This document shows positions 32,327-40,171 of a stretch of DNA of 64,000 nucleotides, piece after piece. A program made the position numbers and the translations under genes. Each line of letters opens with the position of its first letter. The stretch's first letter is position 1. The notes beneath the pieces are model-generated. The model was not told the DNA's origin. It did not search any database and was given only the letters and a program-made list of their open reading frames with translations. Origin of the DNA: Anaerospora hongkongensis. Lineage in GTDB: Bacteria; Bacillota; Negativicutes; Sporomusales; DSM-15969. The DNA lies in NCBI RefSeq assembly GCF_004339805.1, contig NZ_SLUI01000009.1:151809-215808 (forward strand), read 5' to 3'.

Positions 32327-33535
32327 ATGTATATGACTCATCTGGAATGTCCAAAATGTAAATCCGAGCATAATCCTCATCAGTTAACTCAATTGTGTCC
32401 TGATTGTGGTGCTCCGCTTCTAGTGAGGTATGACTTGGAAAAAATTAAAGCTAATTTCAAGAAAGAAGAATTGCCGCACCGCAAGCCCGATTTGTGGCGT
32501 TATCGCGAGATGCTGCCTTTAGTCGACGAGCAATATAAGGTCACCCTTGGTGAAGGAATGACACCACTGCTTTCACTAGATAAGTTAGGAAAGAAACTGG
32601 GTATTGAGTTGTATGTAAAAGACGAAGGGATTATTCCCAGCGGCACCTTTAAGTCGCGCGGCGCTGCTGTCGGCGTTTCCCGGGCGAAAGAACTGGGAGT
32701 TACGGCGCTGGCCATGCCGACCAATGGCAATGCAGGCGCTTCCTGGAGCATCTACTGTGCGAAGGCTGATATTGATGCGTATATTGTCATGCCTGTTGAT
32801 GCACCGGCTATTACCCGCAATGAATGCGCTATCGCTGGGGCTAAACTGTTTCTGGTCAATGGATTGATTAGTGATGCCGGCAAAATTGTTGGCCGTGCAG
32901 TCGCGAAGAACGGCTGGATGGATGCCTCTACGCTGAAAGAACCATACCGGATTGAGGGTAAAAAGACGATGGGACTGGAAATAGCCGAGCAGCTGAACTG
33001 GGAGGTACCTGATGTTATCTTGTATCCAACTGGCGGTGGCGTAGGACTGATCGGGATTTATAAAGCTTTGCGGGAACTGCAGGCGATTGGCTGGATTGGT
33101 GAAAAAATGCCTCGTTTGGTAGCCGTACAGGCAGCAGGCTGCGCTCCTATTGTGAAAGCCTGGGAAGAGAAGAAGCCTGCTTCCGAGTTCTGGAACAATG
33201 CTTCTACCGTCGCCTTTGGCATTACTGTGCCAAAAGCACTGGGGGATTTCCTGGTACTGGAAGCGGTGTATGCGACTAATGGCTGCGCTATTGCCATTGA
33301 AGATGCAGAACTGCTGCAGGATTTGGCTGAACTGGCCCGTGAAGAAGGAATGTTCATCTGCCCGGAAGGAGCAGCCAACTATACGGCTACGAAAAAGCTG
33401 CTGCAAAGCGGCTGGATCAAGCCAGGGGAAAAAGTGGTTATGCTAAATACCGGTGCTGGTCTGAAATATCCCGATACGGTAAATGTGCAAGTTCCGGTGC
33501 TGCAGCCTGATGAGGATATCCCGGCAGTGCTGTAA
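32327..33535 (+). CDS. thrC: Threonine synthase
   Basis: 402-residue PLP enzyme converting O-phosphohomoserine to threonine. The N-terminal zinc ribbon (CPKC at residues 9-12 and CPDC) is typical of the archaeal/Thermus-like class. PLP Lys lies in IIPSGTFKSRGAAVGVS, the phosphate cup is GGGVG, and NGNAGASWSIYCA follows the usual N-x-G-N-A pattern. ATG 32327 follows GGAG by 9 nt. Related PLP lyases with the same fold (for example cysteate synthase) cannot be fully ruled out. It is divergent from ridA. Confidence 0.87.
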   Translation: MYMTHLECPKCKSEHNPHQLTQLCPDCGAPLLVRYDLEKIKANFKKEELPHRKPDLWRYREMLPLVDEQYKVTLGEGMTPLLSLDKLGKKLGIELYVKDEGIIPSGTFKSRGAAVGVSRAKELGVTALAMPTNGNAGASWSIYCAKADIDAYIVMPVDAPAITRNECAIAGAKLFLVNGLISDAGKIVGRAVAKNGWMDASTLKEPYRIEGKKTMGLEIAEQLNWEVPDVILYPTGGGVGLIGIYKALRELQAIGWIGEKMPRLVAVQAAGCAPIVKAWEEKKPASEFWNNASTVAFGITVPKALGDFLVLEAVYATNGCAIAIEDAELLQDLAELAREEGMFICPEGAANYTATKKLLQSGWIKPGEKVVMLNTGAGLKYPDTVNVQVPVLQPDEDIPAVL

Positions 33536-33598
33536 CTTGACTAGCTTCCAAGTTTTGAGGTAACATAGAATATACACAAGTAAAAGAGGTGTCAGGCA

Positions 33599-34072
33599 AT
33601 GCCAAAAACTGCAGGCATAAAAATAGCTGCCGAAAACCGTAAGGCGCGGCATGATTATCATATTCACGAAACATTTGAAGCAGGCATTGCTTTGACCGGT
33701 ACGGAAGTAAAGTCATTGAGAGCCGGCAAGGCTAACCTGAAGGACAGTTATGCCCGGATTGATAACGGTGAGCTGATGCTGCATAACATGCACATCAGCC
33801 CTTATGAGCAGGGCAATCGCTTCAATCATGAACCGCTGCGTACGCGGAAGCTGCTGATGCACCGGTATGAAATTAATAAGCTGGTTGGCCAAACCCGGGA
33901 AAAGGGGTATACCTTAACGCCACTTAAACTCTATTTTTCCAAAGGTAAAGTGAAAGTGGAGCTGGCTTTGACGACCGGCAAGAAAAACTACGATAAGCGC
34001 CATGACATGGCCGAAAAAGATGCAAAGCGGGAAATTGACCGCCATATGCGGGATAAACAAAAAGATTTCTAA
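33599..34072 (+). CDS. smpB: SsrA-binding protein SmpB
   Basis: 157-residue RNA-binding protein that delivers tmRNA to stalled ribosomes. Recognisable are [91 protein letters not shown], and the basic C-terminal tail that occupies the decoding site. ATG 33599 follows AGAGGTG; a TTGACT/TAACAT pair with 18-bp spacing (33537-33566) may be its promoter. The last 4 bases overlap the end of the convergent EamA gene. ssrA lies 2.8 kb downstream. Confidence 0.96.
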   Translation: MPKTAGIKIAAENRKARHDYHIHETFEAGIALTGTEVKSLRAGKANLKDSYARIDNGELMLHNMHISPYEQGNRFNHEPLRTRKLLMHRYEINKLVGQTREKGYTLTPLKLYFSKGKVKVELALTTGKKNYDKRHDMAEKDAKREIDRHMRDKQKDF

Positions 34073-34968
34073 GAAACATCAGCAGCCTGCTGTGGCTGTT
34101 TGGTACCTCCCCAGAGCTGTAAAATAAAAATACCGGATAAAATCAACAGACCGCCGCCCAACTGGGGCGGCGTTATTTTTTCGCCTAATAGTGAAATGGA
34201 CATTAAGATGGTCAGAACCGGTTCTGCACTGCTGATAATCGCAGCATTGGACGGTCCGATATAGGGCAAGGCTGCAAAAATTCCAAGGATGCCGACGATC
34301 GTTGAGAATATGGCCATAGCCAATAGCGTTAGCCAGCCGCTTGCCGGCAGGGTAAAGATGAACTCACCGCTGAGTAATGATAGTAAGCTGAATGTAATGG
34401 CTGCTGCCGTACATACATACGTGGTGGCAACGAGGGAATCAACCGTTTTCATTAACCGGTTTCCTGCAAGAATGTACAGCGAATAGATAATTGCTGAAGT
34501 GACCCCACAGATAATTCCTACCGTGCTCACTCCCGTAAAGGAAACGCCGAGGATTAAAAACAAGCCGGAAAAACAGATGAAAAGAGCAACGAATTTTCGC
34601 CAGTTGAGCTGGTCATCGCCCATTATAATGGCGAGAATGCTGACGATGGCCGGATACAGATAGAGCAGCATGGAACTCAAAGAAGCCGGTAGATATTGAA
34701 TAGAAGCGGCAAAAGTAGCAGACATAGCTCCATAACCAACTACGCCCAGCAGGCCCAATTGAATGCCGGTTTTTTTGCCGACCGAGGCATTGCTATTTCG
34801 CCAGTACAGGATTAGCCACAGACAGGTACTGGCCAGAATAAAGCGGGTCGTCAGAATGGTCAGCGTGTTGGCTCCAACGGAATAAGATAATTTAATAAAA
34901 ATCGGCAGAGTTGCAAAACCGGCGGCTGATGATAAGGCCAGCAGCGCTCCCTTGTGATGAGGACTCAT
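34069..34968 (-). CDS. EamA/DMT-superfamily transporter
   Basis: 299-residue inner-membrane protein with about ten helices in two repeated EamA halves (first half starting [23 protein letters not shown], second half starting [20 protein letters not shown]). Each half ends in the usual small-residue-rich helix ([22 protein letters not shown]). Members export amino acids, purines or other metabolites; the substrate is unknown. It lies between smpB and the lactate permease gene in the opposite orientation, interrupting the usual smpB-ssrA neighbourhood. Its stop overlaps smpB by 4 bp without a visible terminator between them. Confidence 0.9.
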   Translation of the reverse strand: MSPHHKGALLALSSAAGFATLPIFIKLSYSVGANTLTILTTRFILASTCLWLILYWRNSNASVGKKTGIQLGLLGVVGYGAMSATFAASIQYLPASLSSMLLYLYPAIVSILAIIMGDDQLNWRKFVALFICFSGLFLILGVSFTGVSTVGIICGVTSAIIYSLYILAGNRLMKTVDSLVATTYVCTAAAITFSLLSLLSGEFIFTLPASGWLTLLAMAIFSTIVGILGIFAALPYIGPSNAAIISSAEPVLTILMSISLLGEKITPPQLGGGLLILSGIFILQLWGGTKQPQQAADVS

Positions 34969-35120
34969 GACGCCATTCCCCCAATTCCGTAATAGCTAGC
35001 TTTATCATATAGTAAATGCAGGGAGAAAGAAAGGTGCAACCATCTATAATTACAAATCTCTTAGGAATTGATGGATATTCCCGTATTGCTGCAATATACA
35101 TGTAAGAAAAGAAGGAGGAG

Positions 35121-36752
35121 ATGAATTTGGATGCGCTGATTGCCTCGTTACCCCTGTTTGTCTTGTTAATCGGGCTGCCGCTGCTCATGAAGCCGGCAGT
35201 AAAGGTAGCTCCTATTGCCTGGCTGGTTACAGTCTTACTTGCAATTTTTTATTTTGAATTTCCTGTGGGAGTAACCTTGCTGGCAGCACTGCAGGGCGCG
35301 ATAACCGGTATCTTTCCTATTATGTACATTCCTTTTGGCGCCCTAGTCGTCTATAATGTTTTAAAAGTAACGGGCTGGATGAATAAGATGCAGGGGGCAA
35401 TGGGATCGCTTACGACAGACCGGCGGGCCCAGGCTTTGCTGATTGGCTTTGGTTTTAGTGCCTTTCTGGAGGGAATCTGCGGTTTTGGTGCACCTGTGGC
35501 CATTCCGGCAAGTATCTTGGTTGGCTTAGGTTATGATCCGATGATGGCCGCTCTGGTATGTCTGGTAGCCAATACCGGTCCGGTACCATTTGGATCGCTT
35601 GGCATTCCCACCGATACACTCGCTCTTACCACTCAGCTAGACTGGATGAAACTTTCGCAAATGACCGGGCGCATTATGCCGGTGCTGGCCTTTATTATGG
35701 CATTTGCCACTGTGTATGCCATGTCAGGCACACGCGGAGTCAAAGGCGTCGTTCCGCTAATTGTGGTAACCGGCTTGAGTTTTTCCGTTATGCAGTTTTT
35801 TACTGCTAACTATTTGGGGGCAACACTGGTGGATGTGCTTTCATCCCTTGTTTGCCTGACAGCAGTAGCCGGCTATCTTAGCTATCGCAAACTTGAGCCG
35901 GTATGGTTGTTCCCGGGAGAGAAAAAACGGCAGCAAGCAAGAATTGGGCGAATTAATTTCCGCGAATTGTTTTTATCCTGGCTGCCCTATATTTTACTGG
36001 CTGTATTGATTATCGCAGTCAATCTGCCATCTACCAAAGCATTTTTCGCCGGACGGACGACAGGCTCCGAGTTCCTGCTCATCCGGGCGGACATCTATAA
36101 CCCCGGCAAACTCTATGCTTTTACCTGGCTGCAAAGTCCCGGAACCATTATGCTGATCGCCGGGCTGATTGCGTTCCGCTTCATGGGGATTCGGTTCGCA
36201 GTGGTAAAAGAACAGTTCGGAAAAACCTTTACCCAAATGATTCCTTCCTTTATTGCAGTGGCCTGTATACTTTCTATATCAGAAGTGATGAATCTGGCAT
36301 TGCCAATTATTGATCCTAAGACAAAAGCAGCTGTATGGGTCAGCTCCACCGGCGCGGCTCTGCCCTCGATGGTTGCCGTTATGGCCAAGAGTCTGGTCAG
36401 TATGGTGAATGCCTATGTATATCCTTTCCTCAGCCCCGTATTCGGCACAATCGGGGTTTTCCTGACAGGCAGCAATACTTCCTCAAACGCCCTGTTCGGT
36501 AACCTGCAGAAAATAACCGCTCAGGGGCTTGGCCTATCCGATATCCTCATGGCGGCCGCCGGTAATGCCGGCAGCACGGCGGGCAAAATGATCTCACCGC
36601 AGAGCATCGTCATTGCCGCAACTGCCGTAGGGCTATTGGGCAAAGAAGGTCTAATTATGCGAAAGACTATTAAATATACAATTCCGTATGTTATTTTCTT
36701 GGGACTGATGGTATGGCTGTATGCCTTTGTCTTCCCAGGATTGGTTCCATAA
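35121..36752 (+). CDS. lctP: L-lactate permease, LctP family
   Basis: 543-residue secondary transporter for lactate/glycolate with about 12-14 helices. Family segments include LEGICGFGAPVAIPASILVGLGYDP (about residue 115), NTGPVPFGSLGIPT, and near the C terminus FLTGSNTSSNALFGNLQ and AAGNAGSTAGKMISPQS. The Shine-Dalgarno sequence GAAGGAGGAG touches ATG 35121, so TTG 35127 is an alternative start with better spacing. It has its own terminator before ssrA. In such anaerobes it could import lactate as an electron donor; no lactate dehydrogenase gene is adjacent. Confidence 0.93.
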   Translation: MNLDALIASLPLFVLLIGLPLLMKPAVKVAPIAWLVTVLLAIFYFEFPVGVTLLAALQGAITGIFPIMYIPFGALVVYNVLKVTGWMNKMQGAMGSLTTDRRAQALLIGFGFSAFLEGICGFGAPVAIPASILVGLGYDPMMAALVCLVANTGPVPFGSLGIPTDTLALTTQLDWMKLSQMTGRIMPVLAFIMAFATVYAMSGTRGVKGVVPLIVVTGLSFSVMQFFTANYLGATLVDVLSSLVCLTAVAGYLSYRKLEPVWLFPGEKKRQQARIGRINFRELFLSWLPYILLAVLIIAVNLPSTKAFFAGRTTGSEFLLIRADIYNPGKLYAFTWLQSPGTIMLIAGLIAFRFMGIRFAVVKEQFGKTFTQMIPSFIAVACILSISEVMNLALPIIDPKTKAAVWVSSTGAALPSMVAVMAKSLVSMVNAYVYPFLSPVFGTIGVFLTGSNTSSNALFGNLQKITAQGLGLSDILMAAAGNAGSTAGKMISPQSIVIAATAVGLLGKEGLIMRKTIKYTIPYVIFLGLMVWLYAFVFPGLVP

Positions 36753-36756
36753 AAAA

Positions 36757-36783
36757 AGGCTCCCTTAGTGGAGCCTCTTTTTG
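36757..36783 (+). terminator. Terminator of the lactate permease gene
   Basis: AGGCTCC (36757-36763), 6-nt loop, GGAGCCT (36770-36776), then CTTTTTTG. Confidence 0.9.
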
Positions 36784-36789
36784 TTGATA

Positions 36790-36818
36790 TTGACTTTTTA
36801 ACAGTAATAGTATATACT
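36790..36818 (+). promoter_or_regulatory. Promoter of ssrA
   Basis: TTGACT (36790-36795), ideal 17-bp spacer, TATACT (36813-36818), 44 bp before the mature tmRNA 5' end, which would be matured from a short precursor. Confidence 0.8.
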
Positions 36819-36861
36819 AAACAGTGCACTAGAGTCATACTGCCAAATGCTCCATAATCAT

Positions 36862-37205
36862 GGGGGCGTACTGGTTTCGACAGGGGTGGGTGTGGCATAG
36901 GTAGCGAGCCGGGGTTCCATCTGCCCGTTGAGACGGTGGGAAATTGTAAACGCAAACGAAGATTACGCTTTAGCTGCATAGCTAACGTTCTACCCACGCT
37001 CGCCCGTGGCCTGGGATAGGACGTCATTTAGCGGGATACCTGAAGCCCAATTCTCGGAGGGCCGACTGGGAAACTTTATCGAGATAGCGCCAGAGAAGCC
37101 TGTCAGGGGGCGTCAACGGGGCGAAATCTAAAGCACTGACTGCGCTCGGAGAGACTTATGTAGCAACGCCTTTGGACAGGAGTTCGATTCTCCTCGCCTC
37201 CACCA
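36862..37205 (+). ncRNA. ssrA: Transfer-messenger RNA (tmRNA)
   Basis: Rescues ribosomes stalled on broken mRNA, together with SmpB and RNase R, all encoded in this window. The 5' end GGGGGCGTACTGGTTTCGAC and 3' end GTTCGATTCTCCTCGCCTCC plus ACCA form the tRNA-like domain (GGGGGCG pairs with CGCCTCC, one G-U). The resume codon is GCA at 36952 and the tag frame runs to TAG at 36979-36981. It encodes ANEDYALAA after the charged Ala, a standard tag with the protease-recognised C-terminal end. The CCA is encoded. The last bases form the left end of the genomic island (duplicated at 51511). Confidence 0.97.
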
Positions 37206-37207
37206 AT
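37194..37207 (+). repeat. Left attachment-site repeat (ssrA 3' end)
   Basis: TCGCCTCCACCAAT, identical to 51511-51524. It spans the end of the tmRNA acceptor stem and ACCA, so integration leaves the gene intact. Confidence 0.75.
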
Positions 37208-37245
37208 CAAAACCACCTTTTTTTACAAATATAGGAAGTCTTGAG

Positions 37246-37290
37246 AACCGCGAATTGTCTGGCTTTGTGACGGACAATTCGCGGTTTTTT
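37246..37290 (+). terminator. Terminator after ssrA
   Basis: 14-bp perfect stem AACCGCGAATTGTC (37246-37259) with GACAATTCGCGGTT (37273-37286), then TTTT. Confidence 0.9.
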
Positions 37291-37297
37291 GCTTTTT

Positions 37298-37322
37298 GGA
37301 GGCGGTTTTCTCGCCTCCACCA
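37298..37322. repeat. Second partial ssrA-end copy with mirror stem
   Basis: TCGCCTCCACCA at 37311-37322 repeats the ssrA end a second time, 117 bp after the first. It is preceded by GGAGGCG (37298-37304), so GGAGGCG/CGCCTCC forms a 7-bp hairpin like a small tmRNA acceptor stem followed by ACCA. It is probably the scar of another integration event. Confidence 0.6.
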
Positions 37323-37410
37323 TAATCTAATTTTTATAAGTAATAGGAAATGACTATTTGCTGTTTAAGATTAGTTGAAGAGAGCGTTACCACTGGTAAC
37401 GACGAGAAAT

Positions 37411-37450
37411 GGCCTCAATCCTTCTTAATACGAGGATCGGGGCTTTTTTT
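37411..37450 (+). terminator. Orphan intrinsic terminator near the island left end
   Basis: A 12-bp stem with wobble pairs (GGCCTCAATCCT with AGGATCGGGGCT) runs into TTTTTTT. No gene is visible in the roughly 90 bp upstream, which also contains a CGTTACC/GGTAACG stem (37385-37401). It could end a small RNA or insulate the island from ssrA transcription. Confidence 0.55.
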
Positions 37451-37517
37451 AAAGGATTTATTAAATATTGTTAGAACTTTGTATGTGCATAATACTTGAA
37501 AAATGAGGATTGAAGGT

Positions 37518-38477
37518 ATGACTGAAACAGATTGTTTTGTAGACAAGCTATATAGTGAAATTATTAAGATATTGTCAACAAGCCCCAAAACTCTTCGAAG
37601 CAATTGGGAAGTTGGTAGAATACTAACGAAATTTGATCAATTACAAGCTGGATCGTCTTATAAAGCACTTATCTTGAAGCGGCTTGCAATTAAATTAAAT
37701 AGTACGTTCAAAGAGGGCTACGGTGAATTTAACTTAAAGTCTATGGAAAATTTTTACAAAAACTTTTTAGACTTTGAAGAAGTTTGTCCTCAATTGACTT
37801 GGACTCATTATTCTATACTAGGTAGAATTGGCAATGAATTTAAAAGGAAAAAGTTGTTTCTTGAATGCATTGAGAATAATCGTAATTCTCGATGGCTTAG
37901 AAATCAATTAAAATTCAACACAATTAATGCTGTTGATAGTCCGACTAGTACTTTAATTCAAATATTTTTAAAGGTAAATCAAGCTTTTTTATCTAAAGAG
38001 GTTGACTCCATTATACTAAATCTATCGGAAAGGTCTTTGTGTGCTCAGATGATGATGTATCTTAGACACGAACTGGATATATCAACTTTTAGGGAGTATC
38101 ATGTTGATGTAGAATACAATAGAAATGATAGTAAAATTAAGACCATCATTGATAACGATATGAAAGTTATAGCTATAACTTGCGATCTTATAGTACATAG
38201 TCGAGGTCAAATAATAGCACAAGATAATCTGCTTGCTGTTGAGATGAAGAAGTCTACGGCTAAGAAGGAAGAAAAAGATAAAGATAGAAATCGCCTTATT
38301 GCATTAACAAAAGATAGTTATGATGATGTCTGGTCATTTGATGGTATTACATTGCCTGAGCATGTATGTGGGTATTTATTAGGAGTATATTATGAAATAA
38401 ATGTACTCAATAGGAGCGTTTTGCTTGAATTTTATAGAAAAGGCAAACTTGATTTTGAGCAAAAAGTTGCGTTTTAA
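37518..38477 (+). CDS. DUF1016-like protein with PDDEXK-type nuclease-like C-terminal part
   Basis: About 319 residues, AT-rich unlike the core genes. The N-terminal half resembles the DUF1016/YhcG winged-helix region: SNWEVGRILTKFDQ, GEFNLKSMENFYKNF, LTWTHYSILGRI and SRWLRNQLKFN follow the family's I-G-x-x-I ... LSWTHY ... W-x-x-R-x-L-x-x-Q pattern. The C-terminal half shows CDLIVHSRG, then NLLAVEMKKS and a downstream DRNRLIAL, the D...E-x-K layout of PDDEXK nucleases. ATG 37518 is preferred over 37503 because GAGG lies about 9 nt upstream. It is the first gene inside the ssrA-side end of the island. A defence or mobile-element role is plausible but unproven. Confidence 0.7.
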   Translation: MTETDCFVDKLYSEIIKILSTSPKTLRSNWEVGRILTKFDQLQAGSSYKALILKRLAIKLNSTFKEGYGEFNLKSMENFYKNFLDFEEVCPQLTWTHYSILGRIGNEFKRKKLFLECIENNRNSRWLRNQLKFNTINAVDSPTSTLIQIFLKVNQAFLSKEVDSIILNLSERSLCAQMMMYLRHELDISTFREYHVDVEYNRNDSKIKTIIDNDMKVIAITCDLIVHSRGQIIAQDNLLAVEMKKSTAKKEEKDKDRNRLIALTKDSYDDVWSFDGITLPEHVCGYLLGVYYEINVLNRSVLLEFYRKGKLDFEQKVAF

Positions 38478-38489
38478 ACAAGGTAAATA

Positions 38490-38515
38490 GAAAAGCTGAT
38501 TTGCTTTTCTTATTT
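38490..38515 (+). terminator. Terminator after the DUF1016-like gene
   Basis: GAAAAGC (38490-38496) with GCTTTTC (38503-38509), followed by TTATTTC; short stem, modest strength. Confidence 0.55.
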
Positions 38516-38659
38516 CGATCAAATTGAATGAAAAACGCGATTATGGTAGTATTAATGATGCTTGTTAATTTAAGAGGAGGCATTTATCATTATTTATGAT
38601 TTAGAAGATTGGTTGATACAACTCGCGGCGAAAATGAAGAAGAGGATGAAGAATAAATA

Positions 38660-39187
38660 ATGGAATTAAATACGTTTAACTTGTCGGAATTAACACGGGA
38701 GATGGCGGCTAAGTATCATTATGATGCGAATACGATATATGGTTGGTTTAAAACCCTAATGGAGCGACTTGGTATTGATCATAATGAATTGAAAAATGAG
38801 AAAGAAGAAATTTGATTTTATGAAGCAGAACGTCCGTTGCTGCAAGGACTTTTGCTCGAGATGGGGGACGGTGAATATTTAAGAAAACTGTTTTCCACTA
38901 AGAAAAAGACAAGCTTTTCGGCATTGGATAAACAGGCAATCGATTTTCGCAATCGCATGTTGGCTTTATGTGATGATGTGCAAGATGAAGAGCTAAAGGA
39001 GAAATGGCAATCAATTGTTGATGCCTTAAGCCAAATCCAAATACGCGAGTTAATGCAGCAATTTGCAGAGAAAATGTCGGATATAGCCAAACAATTAGGA
39101 ACTACTGAGAAGTATCAGGAGCATATTGAATTGCTGCAAGAACTCAATGATGCCTTAGTACAATGGGAAGAGAAGCATAAAAACTAA
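38660..39187 (+). pseudogene. Hypothetical gene interrupted by an in-frame TGA
   Basis: One reading frame runs from ATG 38660 to the stop at 39185-39187 except for a single TGA at 38813-38815. The first part (51 codons) is MELNTFNLSELTREMAAKYH..., a small helical segment that looks helix-turn-helix-like (DANTIYGWFKTLMERLGI). The rest (about 123 codons) is helical and charged and ends QWEEKHKN. The second part has no Shine-Dalgarno sequence, and its first possible start is TTG 38837. One gene with a nonsense mutation, or with stop readthrough, is therefore more likely than two genes. A mini-frame with an ATT start at about 38589-38659 behind GAGGAGG is too weak to call. The product family is unknown. 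Confidence 0.5.
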
Positions 39188-39205
39188 AACGGTTTAAAAG
39201 AAAGT

Positions 39206-39237
39206 GAGAGACTGGAATTCCAGTCTCTCTTTTTTTT
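39206..39237 (+). terminator. Terminator after the interrupted gene
   Basis: 10-bp palindrome GAGAGACTGG / CCAGTCTCTC (39206-39229, AATT loop) followed by eight T residues. Confidence 0.9.
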
Positions 39238-39467
39238 ATTAGATCAAATTAATTTGATTTGTCAATTAGAATTTTTCCGTCAAACCAATAAATTTACCGA
39301 TTAGCGAGAATTTGTCATAATCATGATGCAAGGCAAGTTAGTTCCTTGAAAACTGAATACAGAGCCGAATAAAAACAGTGAGCGTGCCAGTAGTTTGCAG
39401 CGAAGCATGCGACGACCGGTTTGACGTTCGGAAGCTAACGAAATTTTAAAAATTTGGAGGAATGGCA

Positions 39468-39758
39468 ATGAAAAGGAGTATTAACTACGAAGCCCGCTTT
39501 AATGAAATGATCGAGCAATGCCAAGCTATTAAGGAATTTGATATTGAGGCCATAAAAAGGCTGCTTAACAGCTTAGAGGATTTTAGTGAAGAAGCCTTGA
39601 GTTTAGGGTTGCTGATTGGCAACTTTATCGATTTCAACGAACAGTTGCTAGAAGCAGGATTTTTTACTTTTGAAGAATTTCAGCAAAATATTGGTGGCTT
39701 GATTGACTATCGTGAAAGGTTTGTTTTACTTACCGAATCAGTAAAAGGAGGTGAGTAG
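39468..39758 (+). CDS. Hypothetical island protein (96 aa), acidic and helical
   Basis: Unrecognised small protein. Mostly helical and acidic: NEMIEQCQAIKEFDIEAIKRLLNSLEDFSEEALSLG, then a hydrophobic stretch LLIGNFIDF that is too short and too charged around it to be a clear membrane helix. ATG 39468 is chosen with GGAGG 7 nt upstream; the ATG at 39462 is too close. A roughly 230-bp leader separates it from the previous terminator and contains the motif TTCCTTGAAAACTGAATAC (39342-39360), related to one at 42647. It is followed by the next gene after 1 bp, so the two are probably one operon. Confidence 0.6.
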   Translation: MKRSINYEARFNEMIEQCQAIKEFDIEAIKRLLNSLEDFSEEALSLGLLIGNFIDFNEQLLEAGFFTFEEFQQNIGGLIDYRERFVLLTESVKGGE

Positions 39759-39759
39759 A

Positions 39760-40089
39760 ATGGGAGAGTTCCTAAATACAATACCTGTAAATGAATTTGT
39801 TGACTTTGGTGACAATGGAGAAAACTTGCGTAGAAATTCTCAAATAGGTAAAGACTTACATCCTGCTTATTTGAAGCTTCTTTTAATAGAAGGCCGGGAT
39901 ATTGAAACCACTAAGGAGTTTATTAAAGCAATGCAGGAATATAAAACGCTTGTTGTGGAGTTACAAGAGGATCTGGAGGATGTTATTAAGGCTCTTTTGG
40001 ATCTTGTTGAATATGCAGACGATTACAGTGAAGAAAACTATAGATGGGAAGTCGATATTAGGTCGTACAGGATTGGTAATTACCTTTAA
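39760..40089 (+). CDS. Hypothetical island protein (109 aa)
   Basis: Unrecognised. It starts MGEFLNTIPVNEFVDFGDNG, then a long acidic coiled-coil-like helix (TTKEFIKAMQEYKTLVVELQEDLEDVIKALLDLVEYADDYSEEN). AAGGAGGT lies 7 nt before ATG 39760, within the last codons of the preceding gene, so the two are translated together. It precedes the DUF927-type ATPase gene and probably belongs to the same replication/maintenance module of the island. No function can be assigned. Confidence 0.6.
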   Translation: MGEFLNTIPVNEFVDFGDNGENLRRNSQIGKDLHPAYLKLLLIEGRDIETTKEFIKAMQEYKTLVVELQEDLEDVIKALLDLVEYADDYSEENYRWEVDIRSYRIGNYL

Positions 40090-40171
40090 GTGACATTATC
40101 TCAAGCAAATGGTATGTAAAATTCAAAACGAAATATCTACCGGCATTATATTGATCGATAGGTGGCTAAAG

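Noticed and set aside
36521..37027. Minus-strand frame across the end of the lactate permease gene and the start of ssrA
   Set aside because: It is antisense to a permease and a tmRNA with clear signatures; no ribosome-binding site or motif.
39243..39258. Perfect palindrome ATCAAATTAATTTGAT as operator or origin
   Set aside because: It is in AT-rich DNA just after a terminator, with no second copy or nearby promoter; not enough to assign a role.
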